In this document: in pieces, positions 17,278 through 25,619 of the stretch | How positions within the stretch are numbered: the stretch's first letter is position 1 | Layout of the letters: every line of letters starts with the position of its first letter | Notes under the pieces: model-generated | The model's input: the letters and a program-made list of their open reading frames with translations, nothing else | What the model was told of the DNA's origin: nothing | Databases searched by the model: none | Made by a program: the position numbers and the translations under genes | Assembly: GCA_038326615.1 (NCBI GenBank) | Contig: JBBQKF010000008.1 | Coordinates: 1-60,189, forward strand | Origin: JBBQKF01 sp038326615 | Lineage (GTDB): Bacteria; Bacillota; Clostridia; Saccharofermentanales; UBA5734 | DNA length: 60,189 nucleotides | Direction of reading: 5' to 3'

Positions 17278-18201
17278 ATGAAAAATACAAAAAGCGTTTT
17301 TCTCTTCTCAATGGCAGCCATTATTTTAATAACATCATACCCACTGTTTATGGCGTTTAAAACCATTTATTTGTTAATCCTAAATGGTACGATAATGGCA
17401 AGCGAATACGAAAGATACATAATCCCATATGCACCGATTGCTATATCTTTGATTTTAACCTTTTCTTTTTATCCGCTGATAAGAAAAGCATTAAATCGCA
17501 AAGCATTGTTGACTTCGACCGGCATCGGATTTGTAGTATTTTTCATTTGCGAAATATTTTTTGAAAAAATTGAAGTTGTATTTAAAGGATCAATTAAAAT
17601 GCTGGATGATTTCCAGAGTTTGCTTTGTTATCGACCGACAATACTTAATGACTTATTATTTTCTCAAAAAAGCATCGCATACAAAATGCATTTCTATTTA
17701 ATATCTTTAGCAATTATATCAATCCTATTATGTCTTTTAGAATGCGCTTATCGACTATTCGCCGATAAAGATAAATCGCAAAAAAGGCCATTCATTTCGA
17801 TTTTGTCATGTGCAATAATTTTTATTGGACTTTGTATTTTCACTAATATAACAAGTTTTTTTAGAACCGGCAACCGAGAGTTAAGCCTTTTGTCAGGGTT
17901 TCTAACATCTGCATTTTTCATTTCCTTTTCACTATGCGCAGGATTATATTTTGGTTTTCTACTCTTTGGTAAAAGAAAACTGTGTTCGGTATTCATTCCA
18001 TCAATGATTTCCTTTTTAATGTGCATACTTATGTATATCGGCGAAATGCGCTTGCTTGGTGGAGAACTATATCGTTTCGGGCAAACGTTCATGTTTCTGC
18101 CAATGGGGTCGCTAATTTTAGCACCCGTTGATATAATAGTAATTTTACTTTCAGGAATTATTTCGCTGGCGGTTTTGTTGTTGTTAAAAAAGAAAAATTA
18201 G
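17278..18201 (+). CDS. Unknown polytopic membrane protein in the blaI-blaR1-like operon
   Basis: 307 residues with about eight hydrophobic segments and no motif I recognise; a basic KNTKSVFLF start and short loops suggest an inner-membrane protein. It starts nine bases after the M56 protease, with a strong AAGGAGG, so it is the third gene of the operon and likely the regulated effector or sensor. Its stop lies five bases from the convergent hsdR remnant, leaving no room for a separate terminator. It could be a permease-like immunity protein or a missing sensor module; the sequence alone does not decide. Confidence 0.75.
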   Translation: MKNTKSVFLFSMAAIILITSYPLFMAFKTIYLLILNGTIMASEYERYIIPYAPIAISLILTFSFYPLIRKALNRKALLTSTGIGFVVFFICEIFFEKIEVVFKGSIKMLDDFQSLLCYRPTILNDLLFSQKSIAYKMHFYLISLAIISILLCLLECAYRLFADKDKSQKRPFISILSCAIIFIGLCIFTNITSFFRTGNRELSLLSGFLTSAFFISFSLCAGLYFGFLLFGKRKLCSVFIPSMISFLMCILMYIGEMRLLGGELYRFGQTFMFLPMGSLILAPVDIIVILLSGIISLAVLLLLKKKN

Positions 18202-18205
18202 TCAT

Positions 18206-18922
18206 TTAAGCTGCCGCAGCTTTTGAATTAATTCTTTCTATTACGCCACGAATACCCATCCAGATGGATATGTCTGCAAACACCTCAACCACGCTGCCTT
18301 TGTCAGCAAATGGGGATTCCTGCAAAACTGAGAGGTCCTTCATAATTTCATTGTGAATGATATATTCAACAATTTGATTTACGAAATAAATCTGTCTACT
18401 ATCAAGAGATATATCATTTAGATATTCTGCAAAAGCAGCTTTTGCCGCATTCATATCAAGTCCGACAATTTCCCGGACAAACTCACCAAGTGGTTTTTTA
18501 CCAACTTCGGATTCATAATCCTGTTTTGTGCCGACTTCGCTCCAAAGAATTTCTTCCAGGGATTTTATATCTTCCTCTGTGAGTGGGATATTAGATTTTA
18601 GTTTGACTACAGCTACATTATCTTGATGCTCGCGAATATAAAACTCAGCTTTTGCCTTGTAGTTTATTAAATCATCATTTTCAAGATCCGACTCTTTCCA
18701 TTCTATTGACAGAATATTGTCTTCAAAGTTTGTGTCGTATCTTATTTGAGTTTTCGGGATATATTTAATAAGATTTCTTAAGCTTTCGCGAATATGTTCA
18801 AATTCTTCAATACCTGCTTCTTCCAAATAATTTGTATGCAATATTTTGTTAATTAGCTCTGCTTGCACCATAATTTCCGGAATGTTTGCTACACTTGCCA
18901 CACCGTTTACTTTGTTTATCAA
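18206..18922 (-). pseudogene. 3' fragment of type I restriction hsdR (EcoEI-like C-terminus)
   Basis: The 238-codon frame resembles the C-terminal domain of EcoEI-type HsdR subunits: NIPEIMVQAELINKIL, HIRESLRNLIKYIP, then LGEFVREIVGLDMNAAKAAF and DSRQIYFVNQIVEYI, ending with ADISIWMGIRGVIERIN. Full HsdR is about 800-1100 residues with nuclease and DEAD-helicase motifs; none is found upstream. The frame opens with a TTG lacking a ribosome binding site and just downstream of a tandem duplication (AATCACGATTTATAT at 18922-18952), so this looks like a truncated relic. No hsdM or hsdS is nearby. Confidence 0.8.
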
Positions 18923-18953
18923 ATCACGATTTATATAATCACGATTTGATATA

Positions 18954-19149
18954 ATGATACAATATTAATTACCATTTTACAATACCTAAAAAAGTTGACA
19001 TACAACATTTTTCGAATACACAATAGAGGCTACAAACGCACTGTATAGTGGGATTGCAGCCTCATGCAATTTTGTAATTGTCGAAAATTAAATTTTAACT
19101 GAACAGGCATATTATTTAAACCTGTATTCGAAAAGTAAAATTGTATCAT
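18954..19149. repeat. Nested inverted-repeat element (~195 bp)
   Basis: Three nested dyads. The outer is ATGATACAAT (18954-18963) with ATTGTATCAT (19140-19149). The inner is TTTTCGAATACA (ending 19020) with TGTATTCGAAAA (19123-19134). Central is an imperfect hairpin from GAGGCT (19026) to AGCCTC (19063) closing on CACT-gtat-AGTG. No open frame. It could be a MITE-like element or a structured RNA; a TTGACA at 18995-19000 lacks a convincing -10. It directly adjoins the truncated 5' end of the hsdR relic. The rest of the 18923-19348 gap is AT-rich without features. Confidence 0.7.
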
Positions 19150-19348
19150 CCTTTTATTAGGCAATTTGATTGGATTGATGATGAAAAATATTTTGTTAAT
19201 TGCATCATTTTAAAGTTTGAATATTATTGTCTTTTAAAAGTTACTTGCCGAATTGAGTTAAATATTATTACAAATTTATTCATATAAATAATTAAAGAAA
19301 CAATTTATATACACTTGTTTATACGATGGCTTGCTATTGCGAAATTAT

Positions 19349-20347
19349 TCAATTTTCATCCCACAAATCTTCCCAGCCATGTGCTTCTTTCCATAAGAAT
19401 ACCTGCCCTTTTATTAGGCGGCAGTTTTTATCTGCTTTCCTGATTTTATCCATTTCATCTTCTGTCAGAGGATCTTCAGTGCAGCACTCTAGATTGCTTA
19501 TATACTGTGCTTCTTTCACAGAAAAAGGAATAGGAACTTGCCCTCTCTGTACTGCCCATTTCAAACAGACAATTGCAGGGTGAACACCATGCGCATTTGC
19601 AATTTCAATGATTTCTGGCATTTGTGTGTCAGCTATATCCTCCTGCGAACGGTCGCGTTCCGGTCTTGACGGCGAGCCTATCGGACAATATCCTATAGGA
19701 ACTATATCGTGAGAAATAGCATAGTCAAATAATTCCGGTTGCTGGAAACTTGGATGAAGTTCCATTTCAAGTGCTGCGGGAGGTATTTTGCATAGAGGAA
19801 GAACCGCCTCAAGTTTAGGGGTGGTCATGTTCGACATACCTATATGTCTTACCAATCCCATTCTTACAAGTTCTTCGCATTGCTTCCAGGTACTCATATA
19901 TTCGTCCACATTAAATGGTTTGGAATCCGGATTTCTTGTATCCCCGCTGCATCCCGGTGAATGATAATTAGGGAATGGCCAGTGGACAAAAAACAAATCG
20001 ATGTATTCAAGCTGCAAATCACTAAGGCTTTTTTTGCAGGATTTAATAACATCACCTTCTCCGTGCATGTCATTCCAGACTTTTGATGTAACAAAAAGCT
20101 CCTGTCTCCCGATAACACCTTCAATCATGATTCTAGCCAGAATTTCTCCGATTTTATCTTCATTTTGATAAACCGACGCGCAGTCTATAAGTCTGTATCC
20201 ACTATTTATGGCTCCGTAAATCGCTTGTGAAATCTGCTTGGCATCATATTTGTCAGACCCGAAAGTTCCGATTCCCATGCCGGGGATATATGCGCCTGTA
20301 AAAAGTTTTCTTTGCGGCACTAAGTCCGGATTTATTTTTTCACTCAT
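19349..20347 (-). CDS. Aldo/keto reductase
   Basis: 332 residues, NAD(P)H-dependent (alpha/beta)8 oxidoreductase of the cytoplasm. The catalytic tetrad is visible: Asp55 and Tyr60 in LIDCASVYQNE, Lys89 in VTSKVW and His122 in FFVHWPFP. The cofactor-binding end reads VPIPFSVKEAQYISNL. The ATG at 20347 has AAAGG upstream. It lies downstream of a zinc alcohol dehydrogenase on the same strand with a ~105-base gap that holds half of a dispersed repeat. The pair suggests oxidation and reduction of a sugar or polyol; the divergent AraC gene (21736) is the likely regulator. Confidence 0.93.
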   Translation of the reverse strand: MSEKINPDLVPQRKLFTGAYIPGMGIGTFGSDKYDAKQISQAIYGAINSGYRLIDCASVYQNEDKIGEILARIMIEGVIGRQELFVTSKVWNDMHGEGDVIKSCKKSLSDLQLEYIDLFFVHWPFPNYHSPGCSGDTRNPDSKPFNVDEYMSTWKQCEELVRMGLVRHIGMSNMTTPKLEAVLPLCKIPPAALEMELHPSFQQPELFDYAISHDIVPIGYCPIGSPSRPERDRSQEDIADTQMPEIIEIANAHGVHPAIVCLKWAVQRGQVPIPFSVKEAQYISNLECCTEDPLTEDEMDKIRKADKNCRLIKGQVFLWKEAHGWEDLWDEN

Positions 20348-20384
20348 AAAAACCTTTCTGTTTTGAAAATATATAATGATTATT

Positions 20385-20452
20385 TCGTTTACTCAGTAAG
20401 GATTATAGCTCTATTATTCTAATGAATTAATTGAGAAATCACTATTTATCCA
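20385..20452. repeat. Dispersed repeat, half copy B
   Basis: Contains GTTTACTCAGTAAG, then an AT-rich stretch with TTGAGAAATCACTATTT, matching the left half of the element at 51298-51455 over about 70 bases. The right half is missing; the alcohol dehydrogenase stop codon follows immediately. Confidence 0.7.
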
Positions 20453-20454
20453 AA

Positions 20455-21516
20455 TCAATCAAAAACAACTGCAACTTTGCCGCACTTCCCGTCAGCCATT
20501 AGGGAGTATGCCTCATCGGCTTTTTCTAATGGAAATTCGTCTGTAATCAGTATTTCCGGATGGATATTCCAGCGCACAAGTCTTTCGACCAGCTCTTCCA
20601 TTCTCCACAAACTCGTCACCCATGAGCCGTAAATAGTTTTTTGTCCGTGAATAATATCAGGACTTGGATTAAAAGTACAAGTTCCGCCTTCTCCGACAAA
20701 AGCGATTTTGCCCCACTCGCGCGTTGCACGGATTGCAAGGTTTCTTCCGCTGTCATTTGCACTTGCATCTATCGAACGCTCAACTCCGTGCCCACCGGTC
20801 ACCGCAAGAATTTTGTCCAGAGTGTCTTCTCCGGGTTTAAACACATGATTTACCAATCCAAGGCTTTTTGCAAGTTCAATTCTATAGTCATTAAATTCAA
20901 CTCCTATAAGATTATTTGCTCCCATTGCTTTCGCCAGCATTAATGCTGCAAGGCCAACAGGCCCAAGGCCTACAACCAACACTGCATCGTTACCGGAAAC
21001 TCCGATTTTTTCAATCGCCTCATATACAGTACCAAACCCACATGCAACCTGTGCGCCGTCTTTATAAGTCAATTCGTCAGGTAAAGCAATTAAATCCTTT
21101 TCGTCAGCTAAAATATATGGCGCCATTCCGCCGTTTCTCTGCCATCCGTAAGCTTTCCTGTGAATGCTCTTACAAGAAATATAATATCCTCTGCGGCAGT
21201 CATTGCACACACCACATCCGGAAATATGATAGACAACAACTCTGTCCCCTTTTTTGAATCTTTTTAATCCTTCACCCTCTTCGCAAATAATCCCACACGG
21301 CTCATGTCCTGCAACCATCCCGGGGATATACCCTTCCGGACCTTTCCCAAGATGTTCTCTGTAAATACAACGTATATCGCTTCCGCAAATTGTTGTAGCC
21401 TTAGTTTCGATAAGCACCTGCCCGTATCCAGGCTTCTGAATGTCAAATTCCCGCATCTCAACTGTACTGTTGCCAGGTAAAATTGCTCCGGTCATCTTTT
21501 TGCTATTTTGTTCCAT
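20455..21516 (-). CDS. Zinc-dependent alcohol dehydrogenase (MDR family, sorbitol/threonine dehydrogenase-like)
   Basis: About 353 residues. Catalytic zinc ligands appear in TTICGSDIRC and AGHEPCG; the structural zinc lobe is GCGVCNDCRRGYYISC. The Rossmann motif VVGLGPVGLAAL is followed by VEFNDYRIELAKSLG, whose acidic residue favours NAD. The frame opens at 21540, but ATG 21516 lies eight bases after GGAGG and is the better start. It is probably transcribed with the aldo/keto reductase downstream, from a promoter near 21564-21569, and activated by the divergent AraC protein. Substrate probably a polyol or secondary alcohol. Confidence 0.92.
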   Translation of the reverse strand: MEQNSKKMTGAILPGNSTVEMREFDIQKPGYGQVLIETKATTICGSDIRCIYREHLGKGPEGYIPGMVAGHEPCGIICEEGEGLKRFKKGDRVVVYHISGCGVCNDCRRGYYISCKSIHRKAYGWQRNGGMAPYILADEKDLIALPDELTYKDGAQVACGFGTVYEAIEKIGVSGNDAVLVVGLGPVGLAALMLAKAMGANNLIGVEFNDYRIELAKSLGLVNHVFKPGEDTLDKILAVTGGHGVERSIDASANDSGRNLAIRATREWGKIAFVGEGGTCTFNPSPDIIHGQKTIYGSWVTSLWRMEELVERLVRWNIHPEILITDEFPLEKADEAYSLMADGKCGKVAVVFD

Positions 21517-21563
21517 AAGATTTTCCTCCATTATAATCAAAATATTTTGCTTGCTATAAATTA

Positions 21564-21635
21564 ATTATAACTGTGTGAATATTTAAAATAAGAGAAAAAC
21601 ATGACATATTAACGCTAATTATGACGTGTTATCGC
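21564..21635 (-). promoter_or_regulatory. Promoter of the dehydrogenase operon with AraC-type direct repeats
   Basis: On the minus strand a TATAAT -10 lies at 21569-21564 with no good -35, typical of an activator-dependent promoter. Upstream, ATGACATATTAACGC (21601-21615) and ATGACGTGTTATCGC (21621-21635) match at 12 of 15 positions and are exactly 20 bp apart, the spacing used by AraC-family activators. The divergent AraC gene at 21736 is the candidate binder. Confidence 0.6.
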
Positions 21636-21677
21636 ATATTTGTGATTGACTCCGTCTGGTGTTTTTAGTACTATAAA

Positions 21678-21735
21678 AAGGGGAATCAAATTAAGGGGAA
21701 TCAAATTAAGGGGAATCAAATTAAGGGAGTCAAAT
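21678..21735 (+). repeat. 15-bp tandem repeat carrying ribosome-binding sites
   Basis: Three exact copies of AAGGGGAATCAAATT (21678-21722) and a fourth diverged copy AAGGGAGTCAAAT, which provides the Shine-Dalgarno for the ATG at 21736. Every unit includes an SD-like AAGGGG. Because the unit is a multiple of three, copy-number change would not shift the upstream-open frame. Confidence 0.9.
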
Positions 21736-22608
21736 ATGCGTACTTTTTATAACAGTTTCGAAATTAAATTTACAATCGACAATATTGATTTTTATGCATT
21801 GAACTTCGTATTCGAGCAGTTTTTACGTTCAGTCCCAGCACATAGCCACGGAAGCAACAGCTATGAAATCCACTATATTCCGTACGGACAAGGACAGGTA
21901 AAAATCGATAATGTAATATATGAAGTAACTCCCAACACCTTATATGTAACAGGTCCATATGTTGAGCACGAACAAATTCCACTTAAAACTAATCCGATGG
22001 CAGAATATTGTATATATCTAAAAGTCGAAGTAAAAGACTCTGAAAAGAAAAAAGCAAACGTCCATTCTTATGTTTCGCATTTTGAAAAAACTAAATTTTG
22101 GTTCGGTCAGGACCGGCAAAACATTTACCCTCTTATGAAGCAGATTTTCTACGAATTAGAAAACCAGTTTGCCGGGTATATGACCCAGATAGAAGCACTA
22201 CTAAAGCAACTTGTCGTGCACATGATCAGAAATTACGAAAACAAACGACTTTCCGAAAACCATTTCGAAACATCAAACCTCGGTGACAGCAAATACCTTA
22301 TAATTGAAGAATGCTTCTTGTATCAGTACCAAAATATAACATTGGAGACGCTCTCTAAAAGACTTCAACTTGGCCCAAGGCAAACCGAGCGACTACTAAA
22401 GAAGCATTACAACAAGACTTTTCTACAGAAACGAACAGAAGCTAAAATGTCAGCAATTGTAATCCTCCTGATGGATAAAAGCAAAAGCATATCCGATATT
22501 TCCAACGAATCCGGATACTCTTCAGTTGAGCACTTCTCATATGCATTTAAAAAACATTTCGGTGTATCCGCACGAGAATATAGGAAAAATTTGAACACAT
22601 CGGTTTAA
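21736..22608 (+). CDS. AraC family transcriptional regulator
   Basis: About 290 residues: a cupin-like N-terminal half (PAHSHGSNSYEIHYIPYGQG, EVTPNTLYVTGPYVEHEQ) and a C-terminal AraC double helix-turn-helix (LETLSKRLQLGPRQTERLLKK and ISDISNESGYSSVEHFSYAFKK). The frame is open further upstream through the 15-bp repeats, but the ATG at 21736 has AAGGGAG at proper spacing and starts a normal-length protein. Divergent from the dehydrogenase/reductase operon, with paired direct repeats in between, so it probably activates that operon in response to a sugar or polyol. Confidence 0.92.
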   Translation: MRTFYNSFEIKFTIDNIDFYALNFVFEQFLRSVPAHSHGSNSYEIHYIPYGQGQVKIDNVIYEVTPNTLYVTGPYVEHEQIPLKTNPMAEYCIYLKVEVKDSEKKKANVHSYVSHFEKTKFWFGQDRQNIYPLMKQIFYELENQFAGYMTQIEALLKQLVVHMIRNYENKRLSENHFETSNLGDSKYLIIEECFLYQYQNITLETLSKRLQLGPRQTERLLKKHYNKTFLQKRTEAKMSAIVILLMDKSKSISDISNESGYSSVEHFSYAFKKHFGVSAREYRKNLNTSV

Positions 22609-22801
22609 TCAATTTTACTACTTGCGGTAGAAAACCTAAAATTGCCAGATCCCACTCTAAAAATAGCCTTCCAAATCAAGAAAAAACGCAAATCAAGCAA
22701 TAATAGGAGGTTTTTAACATTACTATTAGTCCTCTTTTTAAATATGTAGGCTTGCACTTATATCTCAAAATGAAGATTCTAGATTATCTAGTTTAATATA
22801 A

Positions 22802-22838
22802 AATGCGCTAGCAGATCATCATATACTGCCAGCGCATT
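22802..22838. terminator. Hairpin terminator candidate
   Basis: AATGCGCT-a-GCAG pairs with CTGC-c-AGCGCATT across an 11-base loop. On the minus strand it is followed by TTTATATT. Between the convergent AraC gene (ends 22608) and the GH32-like gene (ends 22930). The rest of this 320-base gap holds no gene. Confidence 0.65.
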
Positions 22839-22865
22839 CTTATGCTATACAATACCGAATTTTTA

Positions 22866-22898
22866 AAAACACCTAATGGCAATTACCACAGGTGTTTT
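22866..22898. terminator. Bidirectional terminator at a convergent gene pair
   Basis: AAAACACCT pairs with AGGTGTTTT (9 bp) around a 15-base loop, T-rich on both exits. It is the first hairpin met after the stop of the minus-strand operon ending at 22930. Confidence 0.75.
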
Positions 22899-22929
22899 CG
22901 TAAATCTATTATTTGACTAGAACAAATGA

Positions 22930-24345
22930 TTATGAAAGCATTGATATTTGTAAATCCTTAAACTCTGCTTCGCCGTCAATTACAATAAGTCCAGCTTTGC
23001 CGCCTGCATTCTGATACATTCTCCCACTCAGCGCAACTTTATCATCCAGGTATGCAACACATATTGTGTTATCAACAAGTATTGTAATTTTATGCCAAGA
23101 AGAAGAGTCTATATCAACCAATTGATCGCATTCCCTTGTGTTATATCTTCCCCATGGATGATTAGGCCAGAAGTCGAATAGCATTTTTTTCTTGCTTGGC
23201 TCTAGAAAATAGCAATATGCATTGTCCCTTTCAGCATTTGCATTTAGCATTATTCCACACCTTTTTGTATGTTCCTTAATTTTTATACTTACTTCCAGCT
23301 TGAATTTATCTGGCAATAAATCTTGTAAAACATATGTTTTAACATTGTCACATGCAGATATTTTGATTAAGGAAATATCATCACCATCAGATTTTTTAGA
23401 TATACTAATTGGCTTATTGAAGGCATCACGTACTTGATTTGGAATTCTACTGCCGAGTGAAAAATCTTCTTTTTGAAAAACCTCATGCACAACCAGGTTT
23501 CCACCCCATTGCCAGCCTTCGGAATCGCTATTCTTTTCTTTTGTGGGGTTCCATCCAAAAATATATCGTTTTTTCCCGTCAAAAGCAGTTTTAGCAGCAT
23601 AATATGCTCTGCCATCAAACGAATCATTTTCTGGTGAAATCCATGGCCCTTCAAGTGATTTTGACATACGATATCTCGTAATACATCTGTCAGTAAATTC
23701 TGAATAAATTAAATACCACCAGTCTCCTATTTTAAATAGATCTGGGCATTCATGTGTAAAGAACATATCAGGAGCCCAAAGTGGAGCTCTTACCTCCCAA
23801 TGTTTTAAATCCTTAGAAGCACACAAGGCAGTACACCCTTTACGTATTTCGGGAGAATCTATTAGCCTTGCCGCGAGCAGCATCCAATATTCCTGAGCTT
23901 CCTCGTTCCAAAAAACAAAAGGATCTCTCCAATCGTGTGGCTCATAATTAACATCCGGTGCAAAAAATGTATCTTCAGGAATTTTCTCCCAAGTTATTAG
24001 ATCATCACTAATAGCGTGCATAACTCCCTGCTCCGGTAAACCCTTCTCTCTTAAATGTGGATTGTGGCCTGTATAAAATATATGATATTTACCAATGCTT
24101 TCAATAATGCACCCTGTAAACACATATAAATCTTGTTCTTCCACGCTACCTCTACTAAGCATTTCACCATGCTCCTCAAAATGAACAAAATCACTTGTTG
24201 TTATTTTATACCAAGGTGTTCCTTCACCATGGTTTTCTTTGTCACGCCAATCATGTAGATAAAACAGGTGAAACACTCCATCTTTATAAAATGGTATAAA
24301 ATCCGCTACCCATGCGCTCTGTGGTCTATAAAAAAACTCTGACAT
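22930..24345 (-). CDS. Intracellular glycoside hydrolase, GH32-like
   Basis: 471 residues without signal peptide. A five-bladed beta-propeller of the GH32/GH43/GH68 type is indicated by three acidic stations: Asp in WVADFIPFYKDGVFHLFY (about residue 14), Asp in HDWRDPFVFW (RDP motif) and Glu in THECPDLFKIGDWW (EC motif). The C-terminal ~170 residues form a beta-sandwich (LLPDKFKLEVSIKIKEHTKR onward) as in GH32 enzymes. Start chosen at ATG 24345, six bases after GGAGGG; the frame extends 16 codons upstream without support. Last gene of the LacI-controlled operon, so it probably cleaves the imported oligosaccharide; a beta-fructoside is the family's default substrate. Confidence 0.82.
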   Translation of the reverse strand: MSEFFYRPQSAWVADFIPFYKDGVFHLFYLHDWRDKENHGEGTPWYKITTSDFVHFEEHGEMLSRGSVEEQDLYVFTGCIIESIGKYHIFYTGHNPHLREKGLPEQGVMHAISDDLITWEKIPEDTFFAPDVNYEPHDWRDPFVFWNEEAQEYWMLLAARLIDSPEIRKGCTALCASKDLKHWEVRAPLWAPDMFFTHECPDLFKIGDWWYLIYSEFTDRCITRYRMSKSLEGPWISPENDSFDGRAYYAAKTAFDGKKRYIFGWNPTKEKNSDSEGWQWGGNLVVHEVFQKEDFSLGSRIPNQVRDAFNKPISISKKSDGDDISLIKISACDNVKTYVLQDLLPDKFKLEVSIKIKEHTKRCGIMLNANAERDNAYCYFLEPSKKKMLFDFWPNHPWGRYNTRECDQLVDIDSSSWHKITILVDNTICVAYLDDKVALSGRMYQNAGGKAGLIVIDGEAEFKDLQISMLS

Positions 24346-24426
24346 ACTGAACCCTCCAAAAATTAAATCTCTTCTAAAAATTTTAATTTGCAAATCACTC
24401 TGTTAACATTAATTTTGATTATTATG

Positions 24427-25566
24427 TTAATATGGCTTTGCACTATATTTTTTGCAATACTCTGCAAAATATCTTATATTGTCCCATGAAACATCTGGTG
24501 GAACGCAATGATCAATTTGCGGCAGATATCTGCCTTTATTCCAAGCCAATTTGTATTTTCTCTTAACCTCCTGCTCAATTTCTTGTTTCGAGCCAATTAA
24601 ACAGGTTTTATCTATTCCCCCGCGAAGGCATAAATCACTAAAAGCATCTCGTAATTTTTCAATATCCATATTAGCACTTGCTTGGCATGGAGAAAACTCA
24701 TTAATCCCTATTTTTATGAAGGATGGTATTAACTTCCAAGCATTTCCATCTGAGTCCAAATCAATTGTTTTTACTCCATTCTCCTTTATAAAATGTATAA
24801 AATCAGTGTAAGCATCCCCAAAAAACTCTAAAAAGCACTCGGGTGAGATTATAGGAGCATTGGTTCCGCACATATCTTCAAAAAATATTATGTGGTCAAT
24901 TTTCACATCTGCAAAAGCTTCAGTTAAAATTTTCATCCATATTTGAGTTAAATCTTCAAATATTTTTTTAATTAGGCCGGGATTATCATACATAGTAAAA
25001 ATTAGATTTTCAAGGCCCATTAATTGCCGCAGTCCACCGAAAGAACCCAATATAGGAAAATTTTCTACTAGCATTCTACGATCATTTTTAATTAAATTAA
25101 CATTTGCAAGCTCATCAATCCAATTTGGAGGAACTCTTCTTTTATAATCAGTAAAAAATCTCTCTGCTTTTATTTTCTCCCAGCTACTATAATCAACTAC
25201 GGGAAAATTAATCCATTCGCTCATTGAACTCATTTTACCTGCTGATGTAATATTCCCATTTGACCTATCATAGTCTGTGCGAAACATTTTTTTAGTAACT
25301 CCGTATTCGTCAATAACAGTAACATATTTATTTCCAATATCAAGCACCTCAACTTCGAACAAAGGATTAAAACCCATATCAATTGGGAGCTTATAGGTAT
25401 CATCATCTGTATCTAAGCCTAAATATAAATTAACGTCCTCACCCTCAGGTAATCCTTCTTTTATCCAACGCTCTGTGGCTTCTGCCCAAGGATATATTCT
25501 GGAAACAGGTATGTGATCTGGAGTTTTACCCTGCTCAATTATTTCTCTTCGTTCTTTATTGTTCAT
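24427..25566 (-). CDS. Uroporphyrinogen decarboxylase-like (URO-D superfamily) protein in the glycan operon
   Basis: About 379 residues; opens MNNKERREIIEQGKTPDHIP, with IIFFEDMCGTNAPIISPECF and the C-terminal GKYLP-like GRYLPQIDHCVPPDVSW typical of the superfamily. The metal-binding His-x-Cys of MtaA-like enzymes is replaced (DLDSDGNAWKLIP), so the chemistry may differ from its three paralogues in this window. ATG 25566 follows AAGGAT; the frame extends ~19 codons upstream and would overlap the preceding gene's end. It lies between two GH32-like genes, which ties it to use of the same glycan, but no role is known to me. Confidence 0.82.
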   Translation of the reverse strand: MNNKERREIIEQGKTPDHIPVSRIYPWAEATERWIKEGLPEGEDVNLYLGLDTDDDTYKLPIDMGFNPLFEVEVLDIGNKYVTVIDEYGVTKKMFRTDYDRSNGNITSAGKMSSMSEWINFPVVDYSSWEKIKAERFFTDYKRRVPPNWIDELANVNLIKNDRRMLVENFPILGSFGGLRQLMGLENLIFTMYDNPGLIKKIFEDLTQIWMKILTEAFADVKIDHIIFFEDMCGTNAPIISPECFLEFFGDAYTDFIHFIKENGVKTIDLDSDGNAWKLIPSFIKIGINEFSPCQASANMDIEKLRDAFSDLCLRGGIDKTCLIGSKQEIEQEVKRKYKLAWNKGRYLPQIDHCVPPDVSWDNIRYFAEYCKKYSAKPY

Positions 25567-25619
25567 ATTTTTATCCTTCACAAATATTTTTTGGTCCCTA
25601 TATATTTTTCTATAATAAA

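Noticed and set aside
22680..22740. Small gene after AGGAGG at about 22707
   Set aside because: No start codon with a frame longer than a few codons follows at proper spacing.
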